Shown here piece after piece: positions 8,700-17,360 of a DNA stretch of 64,000 nt. The stretch comes from Ignavibacteriales bacterium (lineage in GTDB: Bacteria; Bacteroidota; Ignavibacteria; Ignavibacteriales; Ignavibacteriaceae). The notes beneath the pieces are model-generated. The model searched no databases and was not told the origin of the DNA. It saw nothing but the letters and a program-made list of their open reading frames with translations. The translations under genes were made by a program, and so were the position numbers. Location: positions 1 to 64,000 of the forward strand of contig JAAYVN010000088.1 of the NCBI GenBank assembly GCA_012517155.1, in the 5' to 3' direction. The first letter of the stretch is position 1, and each line of letters begins with the position of its first letter.

Positions 8700-10670
8700 A
8701 TGTCGCAAACACTCATTGAGAAAATAGCACAAAAATATGCATACGGTTTAAGTAAAGGGCATGAAGTACTTAGCGGGGACTATTTATCGATTCAGCCTGC
8801 ATATATTATGACTCATGATAATACAGGGGCCATAATACCAAAATTTAAATCTATAGGGGCTACTAAACTACATAATCCAAGGCAAGTAGTTCATACTTTA
8901 GACCACAATGTTCAAGACACTTCAGATAAGAATTTAGAAAAATATAAAAAAATAGAGGAGTTCTCGAAAAACATGGGGGCTGATTTCTATCCAGCAGGAC
9001 GCGGCATAGGTCATCAGATTATGTGCGAAGAAGGTTATGCATTCCCGGGGACTATGGTGGTTGCCTCTGATAGCCACTCGAATATGTACGGGGGCTTGGG
9101 TTGTCTTGGAACACCTATTGTCAGAACTGACGCGGCGGCGATATGGGCGACCGGAAGAACCTGGTGGCAAGTACCTCCTATCGCTAAAGTGGAGTTAAAA
9201 GGGAAATTAGCCCCCCACACAACAGGAAAGGATGTAATCATAGCTCTTTGTGGTTTTTTTAATAAAGATGAGGTCCTTAATCATGCAATTGAATTTACAG
9301 GAGAAGGTGTTGAAGCGCTTGAGATAAATGAAAGACTGGCAATAGCCAATATGACCACTGAGTGGGGTGCTTTGGCTGGGGTTTTTACGATTGATGCCAA
9401 GACGATAGATTGGTTAAGGAAACGGGAGGAATTCATTAGTGTTCGAGGTCTTGAAGGTGTAAACTCTGATGACGATGGAAGGGGAGAACACCCTAGAATC
9501 AACAAGCAAAGAATCGACCAACTTGAAAGTAATATACTCAAAGCTGATGAAAATGCTTTCTATGCAAAAGAAATCTTATTTGATATTTCAACCGTTGAAC
9601 CATTTGTATCAGGTCCAAATACGGTCAAGATAATGACTTCTGTTAGTGAGATTAAGAAAAAAAAGGTTAAGATCAATAAAGCTTATTTGGTTTCATGTGT
9701 AAATAGCAGAGTAAGTGATTTATCCGAAGCCGCAAAAATTATAAAGGGGAAAAAAGTAGCCGAAGGAGTTGATTTTTACATTGCGGCAGCATCGAGTGAA
9801 GTCGAAGAGGAAAGTCGAAAAAAAGGTGACTGGAACACATTGTTGGAAGCAGGTGCCAAGCCTTTGCCACCGGGATGCGGGCCATGTATTGGATTAGGAA
9901 CCGGGCTTTTAGAAGATGGTGAAGTTGGTATCTCAGCAACAAATAGAAATTTCAAAGGACGAATGGGCTCACCGAATGCCAAGGCATATCTTGCATCTCC
10001 TGCTGTGGTAGCTGCATCTGCAATATCCGGATACATTGATTATGAATCCGCTGAGACACTTCCCGAAGTTAAGGGTAGTATTAAGGTCAACACCAAACCA
10101 TCAGGTAAAAAAACGGAAGTGAAAATACTTGGAGGTTTCCAACCGAAAGTAAAAGCTGAGGTTGTTTTCTGTCATCAGGATAACCTGAATACTGATGGAA
10201 TATATCCAGGTAAATACACTTATATTGATGATTTTACAAAAGAACAACAAGCAGAAGTGGTAATGGAAAACTATGATCCCCAATTCAAGGAAATTGCAAA
10301 TGATGGGGATGTTTTAGCAGGTGGTTTTAATTTTGGTACCGGTAGTTCCAGAGAGCAAGCAGCAACAGCCTTAAAGTATAAAGGAATTAGACTGGTTATA
10401 GCAGGTTCATTTAATGAAACTTATAAGCGTAACGCTTTAAATAATGGATTTCTATTAATTGAGAGTCCTGAGCTAATCAAAGACTTAAAACAAAAGTATG
10501 GATCTGATAAATTAACAGTTAAAACCAGTGAAATTATTGATATCAACTTTGTAAATTCGCAAATGGTTTTTATGGGAAAAATGTATGAGATTGATCCAAT
10601 TGGAGAGGCGGCACAGGAACTGTTATTAGTTGAAGGGCTGGAGAATTGGGTAAAGAACAGGATTAAATAA
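8700..10670 (+). CDS. aconitase-family hydratase, homoaconitase-like
   Basis: ATG 8700 is chosen because TTAGGAGAGAAA precedes it; the frame is open five codons further up. The 656-residue protein carries the iron-sulfur ligands Cys333 (VSCVNSR), Cys393 and Cys396 (PGCGPCIG), and the C-terminal swivel domain with NFGTGSSREQA. Blocks such as YPAGRGIGHQIM-EEGYAFP, VASDSHSNMYGG and TDAAAIWATGRTWWQVPP read, from memory, closer to fungal homoaconitase (Lys4) than to bacterial AcnA or AcnB. The likely reaction is citrate to isocitrate through cis-aconitate, but homocitrate or 2-methyl-cis-aconitate are possible substrates. Context with isocitrate dehydrogenase before it and citrate lyase subunits after it supports a citrate-related role. 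Confidence 0.85.
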   Translation: MSQTLIEKIAQKYAYGLSKGHEVLSGDYLSIQPAYIMTHDNTGAIIPKFKSIGATKLHNPRQVVHTLDHNVQDTSDKNLEKYKKIEEFSKNMGADFYPAGRGIGHQIMCEEGYAFPGTMVVASDSHSNMYGGLGCLGTPIVRTDAAAIWATGRTWWQVPPIAKVELKGKLAPHTTGKDVIIALCGFFNKDEVLNHAIEFTGEGVEALEINERLAIANMTTEWGALAGVFTIDAKTIDWLRKREEFISVRGLEGVNSDDDGRGEHPRINKQRIDQLESNILKADENAFYAKEILFDISTVEPFVSGPNTVKIMTSVSEIKKKKVKINKAYLVSCVNSRVSDLSEAAKIIKGKKVAEGVDFYIAAASSEVEEESRKKGDWNTLLEAGAKPLPPGCGPCIGLGTGLLEDGEVGISATNRNFKGRMGSPNAKAYLASPAVVAASAISGYIDYESAETLPEVKGSIKVNTKPSGKKTEVKILGGFQPKVKAEVVFCHQDNLNTDGIYPGKYTYIDDFTKEQQAEVVMENYDPQFKEIANDGDVLAGGFNFGTGSSREQAATALKYKGIRLVIAGSFNETYKRNALNNGFLLIESPELIKDLKQKYGSDKLTVKTSEIIDINFVNSQMVFMGKMYEIDPIGEAAQELLLVEGLENWVKNRIK

Positions 10671-10693
10671 AAAATTTCAATATGAGGAAAGTT

Positions 10694-12127
10694 ATGGAAA
10701 AATCAATTTCAAGAATAATTTCTGAATTTGCGGTAAACCTAAAATATAATGATCTACCGGAAAATGTAGTATATGAAGTTAAGAGATATTTATATGACTC
10801 AATAGGTTGTGCATATGGTGCAATGGGAACGAAGGATGTAAATATACTAAGGGATATTTATATGGATGCTGGAGGTAATCCTGAATCTACTATAATAGGT
10901 TTCGGGGATAAACTTCCGGCAATAAGCACTTCGTTAGTAAACTCACTTATGATAAGAGCTTTGGATTTTAATGATATATACTGGAAAGAAGATCCCTCAC
11001 ATCCCTCGGACATCATACCTGCGGCCTTGTCTATAGGAGAAAAAGTTAATGCAAAAATGGAAGATATTATAACTGCAATTGTGCTTGCCTATGAGTTTGA
11101 GCAAAGACTATGCGAGTATGCAGTGCCCGGAATCAGGGAAAGAAGATGGCATCATGCGACTTTAACACAGTTTGTTTCACCAATCGTTGCAGGTAAGGTA
11201 ATGGGTTTATCAGTTGATCAGATGGTTAATGCAATCGGTATTTCCGGTTCTCATAATCACACAATTGGCTGCCCTACAGCAGGAAAACTGACCATGATGA
11301 AAAATACTGTTGATCCAATGGCAACGCAGTCAGGTGTAATTGGAGCCTTAATGGCGGAGAAAGGATATAGCGGCACTGAGGCTGTTTTCGAAGGAAAAGA
11401 AGGTTTTATGGACTGCTTTGGTGGATGGGATGTTAAGAATCAGGAAGTTAAACCGGTATTAATGCAGGGCAGGGAAAGAACAGAAGAATGGAAGTGGGAT
11501 TTGGATAAATTAATTGGAAATCTCGGAAAGAAATTTAAGATACTTGAATGCAGTATGAAAGCTTTTCCAACTGAAGCTTTGACTCACACTCATATTTCCG
11601 CCACATTGAAAGTAGTAACACAAAATAATATTCCGTATAGTGAAATTGATTCTGTGACGATTACAACGATTGCAAGAGCCTGTGATATTTTATTTGATCC
11701 ACATAAATACAGACCTGAATCCCGGGAAACTGCAGACCACTCCTTACCATATTGTATAGCTGCTGCATTAGTTGATCATAAAATTACCACACAATCATTT
11801 TCTGAAGAAAAATTAAAAGATAAAAGGATCTGGGAAGTGATTGATAAAATAAAGGGTGAGGCATCCGAGGAATTTGAAAAGATGTTTCCCGCGAAGCAAC
11901 CTTCAAAAGTTATAATTAAAATAAAAGACGGAAGAGAGTTTTCAGAGTATCTTGAATATCCCAAAGGTGATCCAAGAGAACCAATGACTATGGAAGATCT
12001 GGATAACAAATTTGAAGGATTAGCTTCAGAAAGACTAAGCCCTGAAAGAATGAAGGAAATAAAAGAAATGATATTAAACTGTGAAAAAATGAATGTCAGA
12101 GATTTTATGAATAAATTAAAAGTTTAG
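10694..12127 (+). CDS. MmgE/PrpD-family protein (methylcitrate dehydratase / cis-aconitate decarboxylase type)
   Basis: ATG 10694 is favoured over ATG 10682 because the bases between them (AGGAAAG) form the ribosome binding site; this gives 477 residues. The protein has the MmgE/PrpD hallmarks: a helical N-terminal domain with VKRYLYDSIGCAYGA, the IRALDFNDIYW segment, and the C-terminal lid domain with ECSMKAFPTEALTHTHI. Known family members are 2-methylcitrate dehydratase (PrpD) and cis-aconitate decarboxylase, which makes itaconate. The sequence alone does not separate these. It lies between the aconitase and the citrate lyase subunits, so it should act on citrate, methylcitrate or cis-aconitate. 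No methylcitrate synthase (PrpC) is in the window. Confidence 0.85.
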   Translation: MEKSISRIISEFAVNLKYNDLPENVVYEVKRYLYDSIGCAYGAMGTKDVNILRDIYMDAGGNPESTIIGFGDKLPAISTSLVNSLMIRALDFNDIYWKEDPSHPSDIIPAALSIGEKVNAKMEDIITAIVLAYEFEQRLCEYAVPGIRERRWHHATLTQFVSPIVAGKVMGLSVDQMVNAIGISGSHNHTIGCPTAGKLTMMKNTVDPMATQSGVIGALMAEKGYSGTEAVFEGKEGFMDCFGGWDVKNQEVKPVLMQGRERTEEWKWDLDKLIGNLGKKFKILECSMKAFPTEALTHTHISATLKVVTQNNIPYSEIDSVTITTIARACDILFDPHKYRPESRETADHSLPYCIAAALVDHKITTQSFSEEKLKDKRIWEVIDKIKGEASEEFEKMFPAKQPSKVIIKIKDGREFSEYLEYPKGDPREPMTMEDLDNKFEGLASERLSPERMKEIKEMILNCEKMNVRDFMNKLKV

Positions 12128-12129
12128 AA

Positions 12130-13359
12130 GTGACAAAAATGAAAAATCCAAAAATAATTGCTAGTTCAGGTCAAAGGGGCGATAAAGTGCGTTCCGACTG
12201 CTTCTGCCAAATAGAGACTAACTATTCCGAAGGAAATGAAATTCTTATAAAAAGTAAGGTTGAAGTCATGTATGGTAAGTCCATACATAAACTAGCCTCA
12301 GATATTATAGAGTATTTCGGGATTAAAAACTCAAAAATATTAATTGAAGATTCCGGAGCTCTACCTTTTATAATTGCAGCTAGAATTGAATGTGCAATTA
12401 ATAGAGCCGGACTAGGCAATGGAAAAGAATATCTTTTACCAATAAACAAAAAGAACACGTACGCAACTGCAATTGACAGAGGTAGAAGAAGCCGGCTTTA
12501 CTTACCCGGAAATGAGCCAAAGTTTTTTATAAATGCAGGTTTGCATTCCCCGGATGGAATTATTTTAGATCTTGAGGATAGTGTTGCTCCAAGTGAAAAA
12601 GATGCAGCGCAATTAATAGTAAGAAACGCATTGAGATCTGTTGATTTTTTTGGTGCAGAAAGAATGGTCAGGATTAATCAGTTTCCCAGAGGGCTAGAAG
12701 ATTTAAAGTATATTGTTCCACATAATGTGAATGTTATTTTACTGCCAAAGGCTGAAAGTGCTGATTCAATTAAAACAATGGAGGAAGAAGTTGAAAAATT
12801 GAAAAAACAACATGAAGTTAAAAATGAAATTTACTTTATGCCTATTCTAGAAAGCGCACAGGGGATTATCAATGCATTCGAAATAGCAAAGGCTTCCAAG
12901 AAAAACTGTGCATTAGCAATAGGATTGGAAGATTATACTGCTGATATTGGTACCCAGAGAACAGCGGAAGGTAGAGAGAGTTATTTTGCAAGAACGATGC
13001 TGGTCAATGCAGCAAAGGCCGCAGGTATTCAAGCGATTGATACTGTTTTTTCTGATGTGAATGATATGGAGGGGTTAAGAATATCAGTACTAGAAGCCAA
13101 ATCAATTGGATTTGAAGGAAAGGGATGTATTCATCCAAGACAGATTAAAGTGATACATGAGGCATTTGTTCCAACATTTGATGAAATTGAGAAAGCAAAA
13201 AAAATAGTGACTGCTTTTGACGATGCAAAGAAAAAAGGTCTAGGTGTGATCGCTTTAGGAAGTAAAATGATAGATGCACCTGTAGTCAAAAGAGCACAAA
13301 ATACGATCAAATTAGCAATTGAGAACAAACTAATTCCGAAAAACTGGAATAAAAATTAG
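12130..13359 (+). CDS. citrate lyase acyl carrier (CitD)–beta subunit (CitE) fusion
   Basis: A 409-residue protein starting with GTG 12130 (ATG 12139 is an alternative three codons in). Residues ~10-100 align by eye with CitD, the carrier that bears a dephospho-CoA-derived arm: SDCFCQIE near the front and IEDSGALPFIIAARIECAINRA-type C-terminal part (seen as EDSGALP then ARIECAI). Residues ~115-400 are CitE/HpcH: RRSRLYLPGN, DGIILDLEDSVAPSEKD, MVRINQ, LPKAES, ILESAQG, IGLEDYTADIG and IDTVFSDVND. CitE cleaves citryl-carrier to acetyl-carrier and oxaloacetate. CitD and CitE are normally separate genes. The only nearby Ser in the arm-attachment region is Ser22, and its alignment to the classic site needs a one-residue shift. 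Citramalate lyase is an alternative, as it uses homologous subunits. Confidence 0.85.
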   Translation: MTKMKNPKIIASSGQRGDKVRSDCFCQIETNYSEGNEILIKSKVEVMYGKSIHKLASDIIEYFGIKNSKILIEDSGALPFIIAARIECAINRAGLGNGKEYLLPINKKNTYATAIDRGRRSRLYLPGNEPKFFINAGLHSPDGIILDLEDSVAPSEKDAAQLIVRNALRSVDFFGAERMVRINQFPRGLEDLKYIVPHNVNVILLPKAESADSIKTMEEEVEKLKKQHEVKNEIYFMPILESAQGIINAFEIAKASKKNCALAIGLEDYTADIGTQRTAEGRESYFARTMLVNAAKAAGIQAIDTVFSDVNDMEGLRISVLEAKSIGFEGKGCIHPRQIKVIHEAFVPTFDEIEKAKKIVTAFDDAKKKGLGVIALGSKMIDAPVVKRAQNTIKLAIENKLIPKNWNKN

Positions 13360-13371
13360 AAGAATGAAATT

Positions 13372-14928
13372 ATGAAAATGATAAAAAATGCAGCAGGAAG
13401 GTTAGTCCCGGATAAAATTAACGGAGAAAAGCAAATACCTTTTGCAGGTGTAAACAAATATCGTCCATCAGGATATAAAGCAAAGCTACCGGTAAGAAGT
13501 TGTGTAGATTACCCAATGGACGGAAATAAAGTGGTGAAGTCATTAAAGGATGCTTTAATTAAATCAGGAATTAAGGACGGAATGACAATATCAACTCATC
13601 ATCACTTAAGGAACGGGGATGTTCTGACAAATACACTTTTTGATACGTTAAAAGAACTTGGTGTAAAGAATATAAGATGGTTCCCGAGCGCATCTTTCCC
13701 ATGTCATCAGCACCTTATAAAGTATCTTGAAGACGGAACAATACATCACATCGAAGGAAGCATGAATGGTCCGTTAGGAAAGTTTACATCAATGGGGAAG
13801 ATGAAAGGTGTGGGCGTTTTGAGATCACATGGTGGCAGATATCAGTCTGTTCAAGATGGGGAAGTCCATATTGATATCGCAGTGATTGCTTCACCAACGG
13901 CTGATCCATTTGGAAATGCAAACGGAGTTACAGGAAAAAGCGCTTGCGGATTAATAGGTTTTGCATTAGCAGATTCTGAGTACGCCGATAAAGTTATAGT
14001 AGTTACAGATAATCTAGTTCCGTTCCCGTGTTTACCCTGGCAGATACAAGGGAATAATGTAGACTTTGTAGTAGAGGTTGCGAGTCTAGGTGATCCTTCA
14101 AAAATAGTTTCTGGTACAACAGAAGTTACAAAGTCACCAGACAGGTTATTGATTGCTGAGTATGTTGCACAATTCATTGATGAAGCAGGAATCATGAAAG
14201 AAGGGTTCTCATTTCAAGCGGGAAGTGGAGGTACTAATCTTGCATTTGTTCTCTATTTAAAAGAGCGAATGAAAGCTAAAGGGGTTAAAGCCAGATTTGT
14301 TAGAGGCGGGAGCACGAAATACTTGGTTGAATTGCTTGAGGAAGGATTAACGGATTACATTTTAGATGGACAGACATTTGATCTTGAAGGTGTAAGGAGC
14401 ATGAGAGAAAATCCAAATCATGTGAATACCAGTCCCTTCACAAGCTATAATTTTCATGGAAAGGGTAATTTTGCATCAATTATAGATACAGCTGTTCTTG
14501 GAGCGACTGAAGTTGATATTAACTTTAATGCAAACGTTGTAAGTCATTCAGATGGTTATCTATTACACGGAATAGGTGGTTGGCAGAACTGTTTGTATTC
14601 AAAATGTACAATATTGGCAATCCCATCTTTCAGAGATCGAATACCAGTTATTGTTGATGAAGTAACGACGCTTTGCGGACCAGGAGAACTGATAGATGTG
14701 ATAATTACGGAGAGAGGGATTGCGATTAATCCTTTAAGGAAAGATTTAATTAAAGCTATGAAGGGAAGCTTGCTGCCGATCAAAACAATTACACAACTAA
14801 GAGACGAAGTATTTGCAATTTGCGGAGGTGTTCCAATGAAGCCTAAAACCGATCGGAAACAAGTAGTAGCAGTTGTGAAATGGGTAGATGGGACTATACT
14901 TGATTCCGTATTTAAGGTTGTTACTTAG
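13372..14928 (+). CDS. citF: citrate lyase alpha subunit (acyl-ACP transferase)
   Basis: A 518-residue CitF, the subunit that swaps the acetyl group on the carrier for citrate. Recognisable blocks include the N-terminal NAAGRLVPD and GVNKYRPSG segments, STHHHLRNGD near residue 83, GGRYQSVQDGE, SPTADPFGNANG, GSGGTNLAFVLYL, and the C-terminal RDRIPVIVDEVTTLCGPGE region. It starts 12 bases after the CitD–CitE gene, so carrier, lyase and transferase are encoded together. Genes that build and attach the carrier's prosthetic group (citG, citX) and the acetate ligase citC are not in the window. The 3' end overlaps by 8 bases, tail to tail, with a minus-strand lipoprotein gene. Confidence 0.93.
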   Translation: MKMIKNAAGRLVPDKINGEKQIPFAGVNKYRPSGYKAKLPVRSCVDYPMDGNKVVKSLKDALIKSGIKDGMTISTHHHLRNGDVLTNTLFDTLKELGVKNIRWFPSASFPCHQHLIKYLEDGTIHHIEGSMNGPLGKFTSMGKMKGVGVLRSHGGRYQSVQDGEVHIDIAVIASPTADPFGNANGVTGKSACGLIGFALADSEYADKVIVVTDNLVPFPCLPWQIQGNNVDFVVEVASLGDPSKIVSGTTEVTKSPDRLLIAEYVAQFIDEAGIMKEGFSFQAGSGGTNLAFVLYLKERMKAKGVKARFVRGGSTKYLVELLEEGLTDYILDGQTFDLEGVRSMRENPNHVNTSPFTSYNFHGKGNFASIIDTAVLGATEVDINFNANVVSHSDGYLLHGIGGWQNCLYSKCTILAIPSFRDRIPVIVDEVTTLCGPGELIDVIITERGIAINPLRKDLIKAMKGSLLPIKTITQLRDEVFAICGGVPMKPKTDRKQVVAVVKWVDGTILDSVFKVVT

Positions 14929-16390
14929 TCTTTTGTTTATTAAGTCCGCCTCCATTTGTAGTAATCCAGTATTGTCCATTATTATCAAGGATGATATCTG
15001 TAACATTATTAGAGGATAAGTAGCTGTTTGTTCGGGTAAAATTAGTGGTTAATGTATAATTGTATATTTTAAAAAGACCTTCATTACTACAAATCCATTT
15101 GAAGTTATGCTTGTCAACATATACTTGATTGTGACTAACTGAAGGACTACCCCAGTAGAGTTTTCTACATGTACTGATTGTAAGTACAGAAATACCCGCC
15201 TGCATACCTTGTTCGGGTGTATGCGTAATCCAGACTTCATCACCAAAAAGGTCAGCAGCACTTGTCCTGTTTGTTGGAAGGCAGGATGTAGAGTCTTCAA
15301 ATACCTCTGTGAAAAAAGGTTCATTGAAAGTTACTACACCGCTTACATCTGAAACTAGCCAGAAAGTGTTGGAATTATCAATTACAATATCCCGCACGTG
15401 CAGCAAATTATAACCAGGCATTATAGTATCATAGAGAATCCAGGACTGTTCATCGAAACGCACTAAACCTGCGGGGGTACCTAGCCACTTCACATTGTAT
15501 TTATCGATAATTATCGAATTAATTTGATTACTTGGGAGCCCAGAGTTTGAGTTTGTGAAAACTTTCCAATTGCCATTATCAAGTATCGCCAATCCCCCTG
15601 ACGTACCAATCCATTTTCTATCATTATTATCAATTGTAATATCCAGGATTGTCTTATTGGGCAGAGGAGAATTAATAGTATTGTAATTAACAAAACCAAT
15701 GTCATCATAAGCAATAAGACCTTTATCGGATGTCCCAATCCATTTTGTGTCCTTTGAGTCAATAGCAATGCATAATAATGATGTAGACTGAATTTCCGAA
15801 TTGCTAGGTTGGAAGTCAACCCAGACTGAAGTGTCCCTAAGTTTATAAGATGCCGTTGAGGTATTTCCACTATAAACAGATACATTGAAGACAGCATCAC
15901 GATGATTTTTCAATCTGTATCTAACTGAGTAAACACCAGGAACAACCTTGTAGATTTGGTGGACTGTGGTTTTACCGAGAGCAGAATCATTAATTAAAAT
16001 TTCCGCACCTAAGGGGCTACTCGTAAAGAAAATATTACCATACATAGTAGGATTTGCCAGATAGTCAATGCTTACATTATTCACAGAACCCGGTGTTAAT
16101 GAGACGGAAAAAAGTGTATCCCGGAAAAAAGGAAGTTTCAGTTTAATATTTAAGTCTTTATTCGAGATATACTTTACGGTATCAGGTGTTTTCTTTCCTG
16201 TATTTTTTCCATTAATAAAAATCTCAGCATCAGCAGGTAGCGAAGTTATAATTAACCTGGTGTCTATGGGAACTTCTTCTTCAGGTGTAACAGTAACATC
16301 CAAAATACATGAATTAATTAAAAATGGGGAAAAGAGTATGGTTATTAAGACGAAAAATTTATTATTAAACTTCAGTAAATTTACTCTCAT
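14921..16390 (-). CDS. PEGA-domain and beta-propeller lipoprotein
   Basis: The start at 16390 (MRVNLLKF) is preferred to an in-frame ATG at 16405, since GGAGA lies before the former; 489 residues result. The signal peptide ends in a lipobox LINSC, so it should be lipid-anchored. Two PEGA-like segments follow (SLPADAEIFINGKNTGKKTP, and SSPLGAEILINDSALGKTT). From about residue 200 there are repeats of the two-component-regulator propeller type with the recurring IDxxNxxWIGTxxGL pattern (for example DNNDRKWIGTSGGLAI, DKYNVKWLGTPAGLV). No kinase or DNA-binding domain follows, so it is a surface or periplasmic propeller. It is the last gene of a three-gene minus-strand set with the DUF4249 lipoprotein and TonB receptor. 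Confidence 0.8.
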   Translation of the reverse strand: MRVNLLKFNNKFFVLITILFSPFLINSCILDVTVTPEEEVPIDTRLIITSLPADAEIFINGKNTGKKTPDTVKYISNKDLNIKLKLPFFRDTLFSVSLTPGSVNNVSIDYLANPTMYGNIFFTSSPLGAEILINDSALGKTTVHQIYKVVPGVYSVRYRLKNHRDAVFNVSVYSGNTSTASYKLRDTSVWVDFQPSNSEIQSTSLLCIAIDSKDTKWIGTSDKGLIAYDDIGFVNYNTINSPLPNKTILDITIDNNDRKWIGTSGGLAILDNGNWKVFTNSNSGLPSNQINSIIIDKYNVKWLGTPAGLVRFDEQSWILYDTIMPGYNLLHVRDIVIDNSNTFWLVSDVSGVVTFNEPFFTEVFEDSTSCLPTNRTSAADLFGDEVWITHTPEQGMQAGISVLTISTCRKLYWGSPSVSHNQVYVDKHNFKWICSNEGLFKIYNYTLTTNFTRTNSYLSSNNVTDIILDNNGQYWITTNGGGLNKQKTK

Positions 16391-16394
16391 ATTT

Positions 16395-17360
16395 CTACTC
16401 TCCATAGTTGAAAGAATACCCCAATGAAGTAATATAAGTTGATATGAATTTCATTCTATAACGTGACTTACTGTAGGAAGCAAAAACTCCTTGTCCACCT
16501 ACAATATTGGAGTAATCATTTTCATCTACGCTTATTGACAAATTATCCTTTTGTTGAGTCGATGAATAATAACGGGTTAAATTAATATCAAAACTAAGGA
16601 CATCAACGTATAGAAACTCATTAACAAAATATGATTTTTTATTGGTATCATTTTCAGAAATTTCTTCCAACGTTCTTCTAAGAACAGATTTGTGGATCAT
16701 AAGAGATGGAGAATAACCTGCGAGAGGGTAAATAGTCTTAACAGTGCCATCCGAAGGGATGTATCTAAGTGGAACAGTTTTCGTAAACATTTTATTAATC
16801 CCATTTACCGGTTTATAGTATGAGAAAATCAGTCGGGGTAGAAAATAGCCATTTGTTGAGGGGGCAGACCATAACACTCTTATATAGTCGTCACCTGTTT
16901 CGGCTATTCCTGACGTGCTCAGACTGGAGAAAGTAACGTTCGGTGGTGCTATTGATTTTGCCGAAAGCTTTTTCCCCCAAGGAAGAATAACTTCAACTTC
17001 CAAATCAGAGTTAGGATAGATTCGAAGATTATTGTGGTAATAAAAGTAAATATCTTCTTTGTATCTTGAAGTATCCGTGCGTAAAACTATTGTATCTCTG
17101 AAAATATAAACCGAATCATTGATCCAAACTCGGACATCTGCATTTCTAACCACAGGGTCCGTTGAAATAGTATAAGGATTAAAACCATTTGGCTGATAGC
17201 TGTGAGACACGTATAGTGCTTGAAAAGTTGTATCATTACGAAGTAAACAGTTCAGAATATAGGTATCTTTTTTTTCTGTAAATGGCTCGAAATTTTCCTC
17301 ACAAGAGAAGAATACAAATGAGAGTATGAAAATAATGAAGATCAAAACTTGCTTTTTCAT
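16395..17360 (-). CDS. DUF4249-family lipoprotein
   Basis: A 321-residue lipoprotein: MKKQVLIFIIFILSF signal segment and a Cys in FFSCEEN near residue 20. The following part, with TYILNCLLRNDTTFQALYVSHSY and a NADVRVWINDSVY stretch, has the arrangement of DUF4249 proteins, which are usually encoded next to TonB-dependent receptors in Bacteroidota and relatives and whose biochemical role is not known. Its start codon overlaps the stop of the TonB receptor gene by four bases (ATGA), a sign of translational coupling, so the two products probably act together at the outer membrane, perhaps in binding the receptor's ligand. Confidence 0.8.
   Translation of the reverse strand: MKKQVLIFIIFILSFVFFSCEENFEPFTEKKDTYILNCLLRNDTTFQALYVSHSYQPNGFNPYTISTDPVVRNADVRVWINDSVYIFRDTIVLRTDTSRYKEDIYFYYHNNLRIYPNSDLEVEVILPWGKKLSAKSIAPPNVTFSSLSTSGIAETGDDYIRVLWSAPSTNGYFLPRLIFSYYKPVNGINKMFTKTVPLRYIPSDGTVKTIYPLAGYSPSLMIHKSVLRRTLEEISENDTNKKSYFVNEFLYVDVLSFDINLTRYYSSTQQKDNLSISVDENDYSNIVGGQGVFASYSKSRYRMKFISTYITSLGYSFNYGE

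Noticed and set aside
6942-10670. Dehydrogenase and aconitase taken as lysine-pathway homoisocitrate dehydrogenase and homoaconitase
   Set aside because: No homocitrate synthase or other aminoadipate-pathway gene is present, and the same run continues with citrate lyase subunits. The possibility is kept open only as an alternative substrate.
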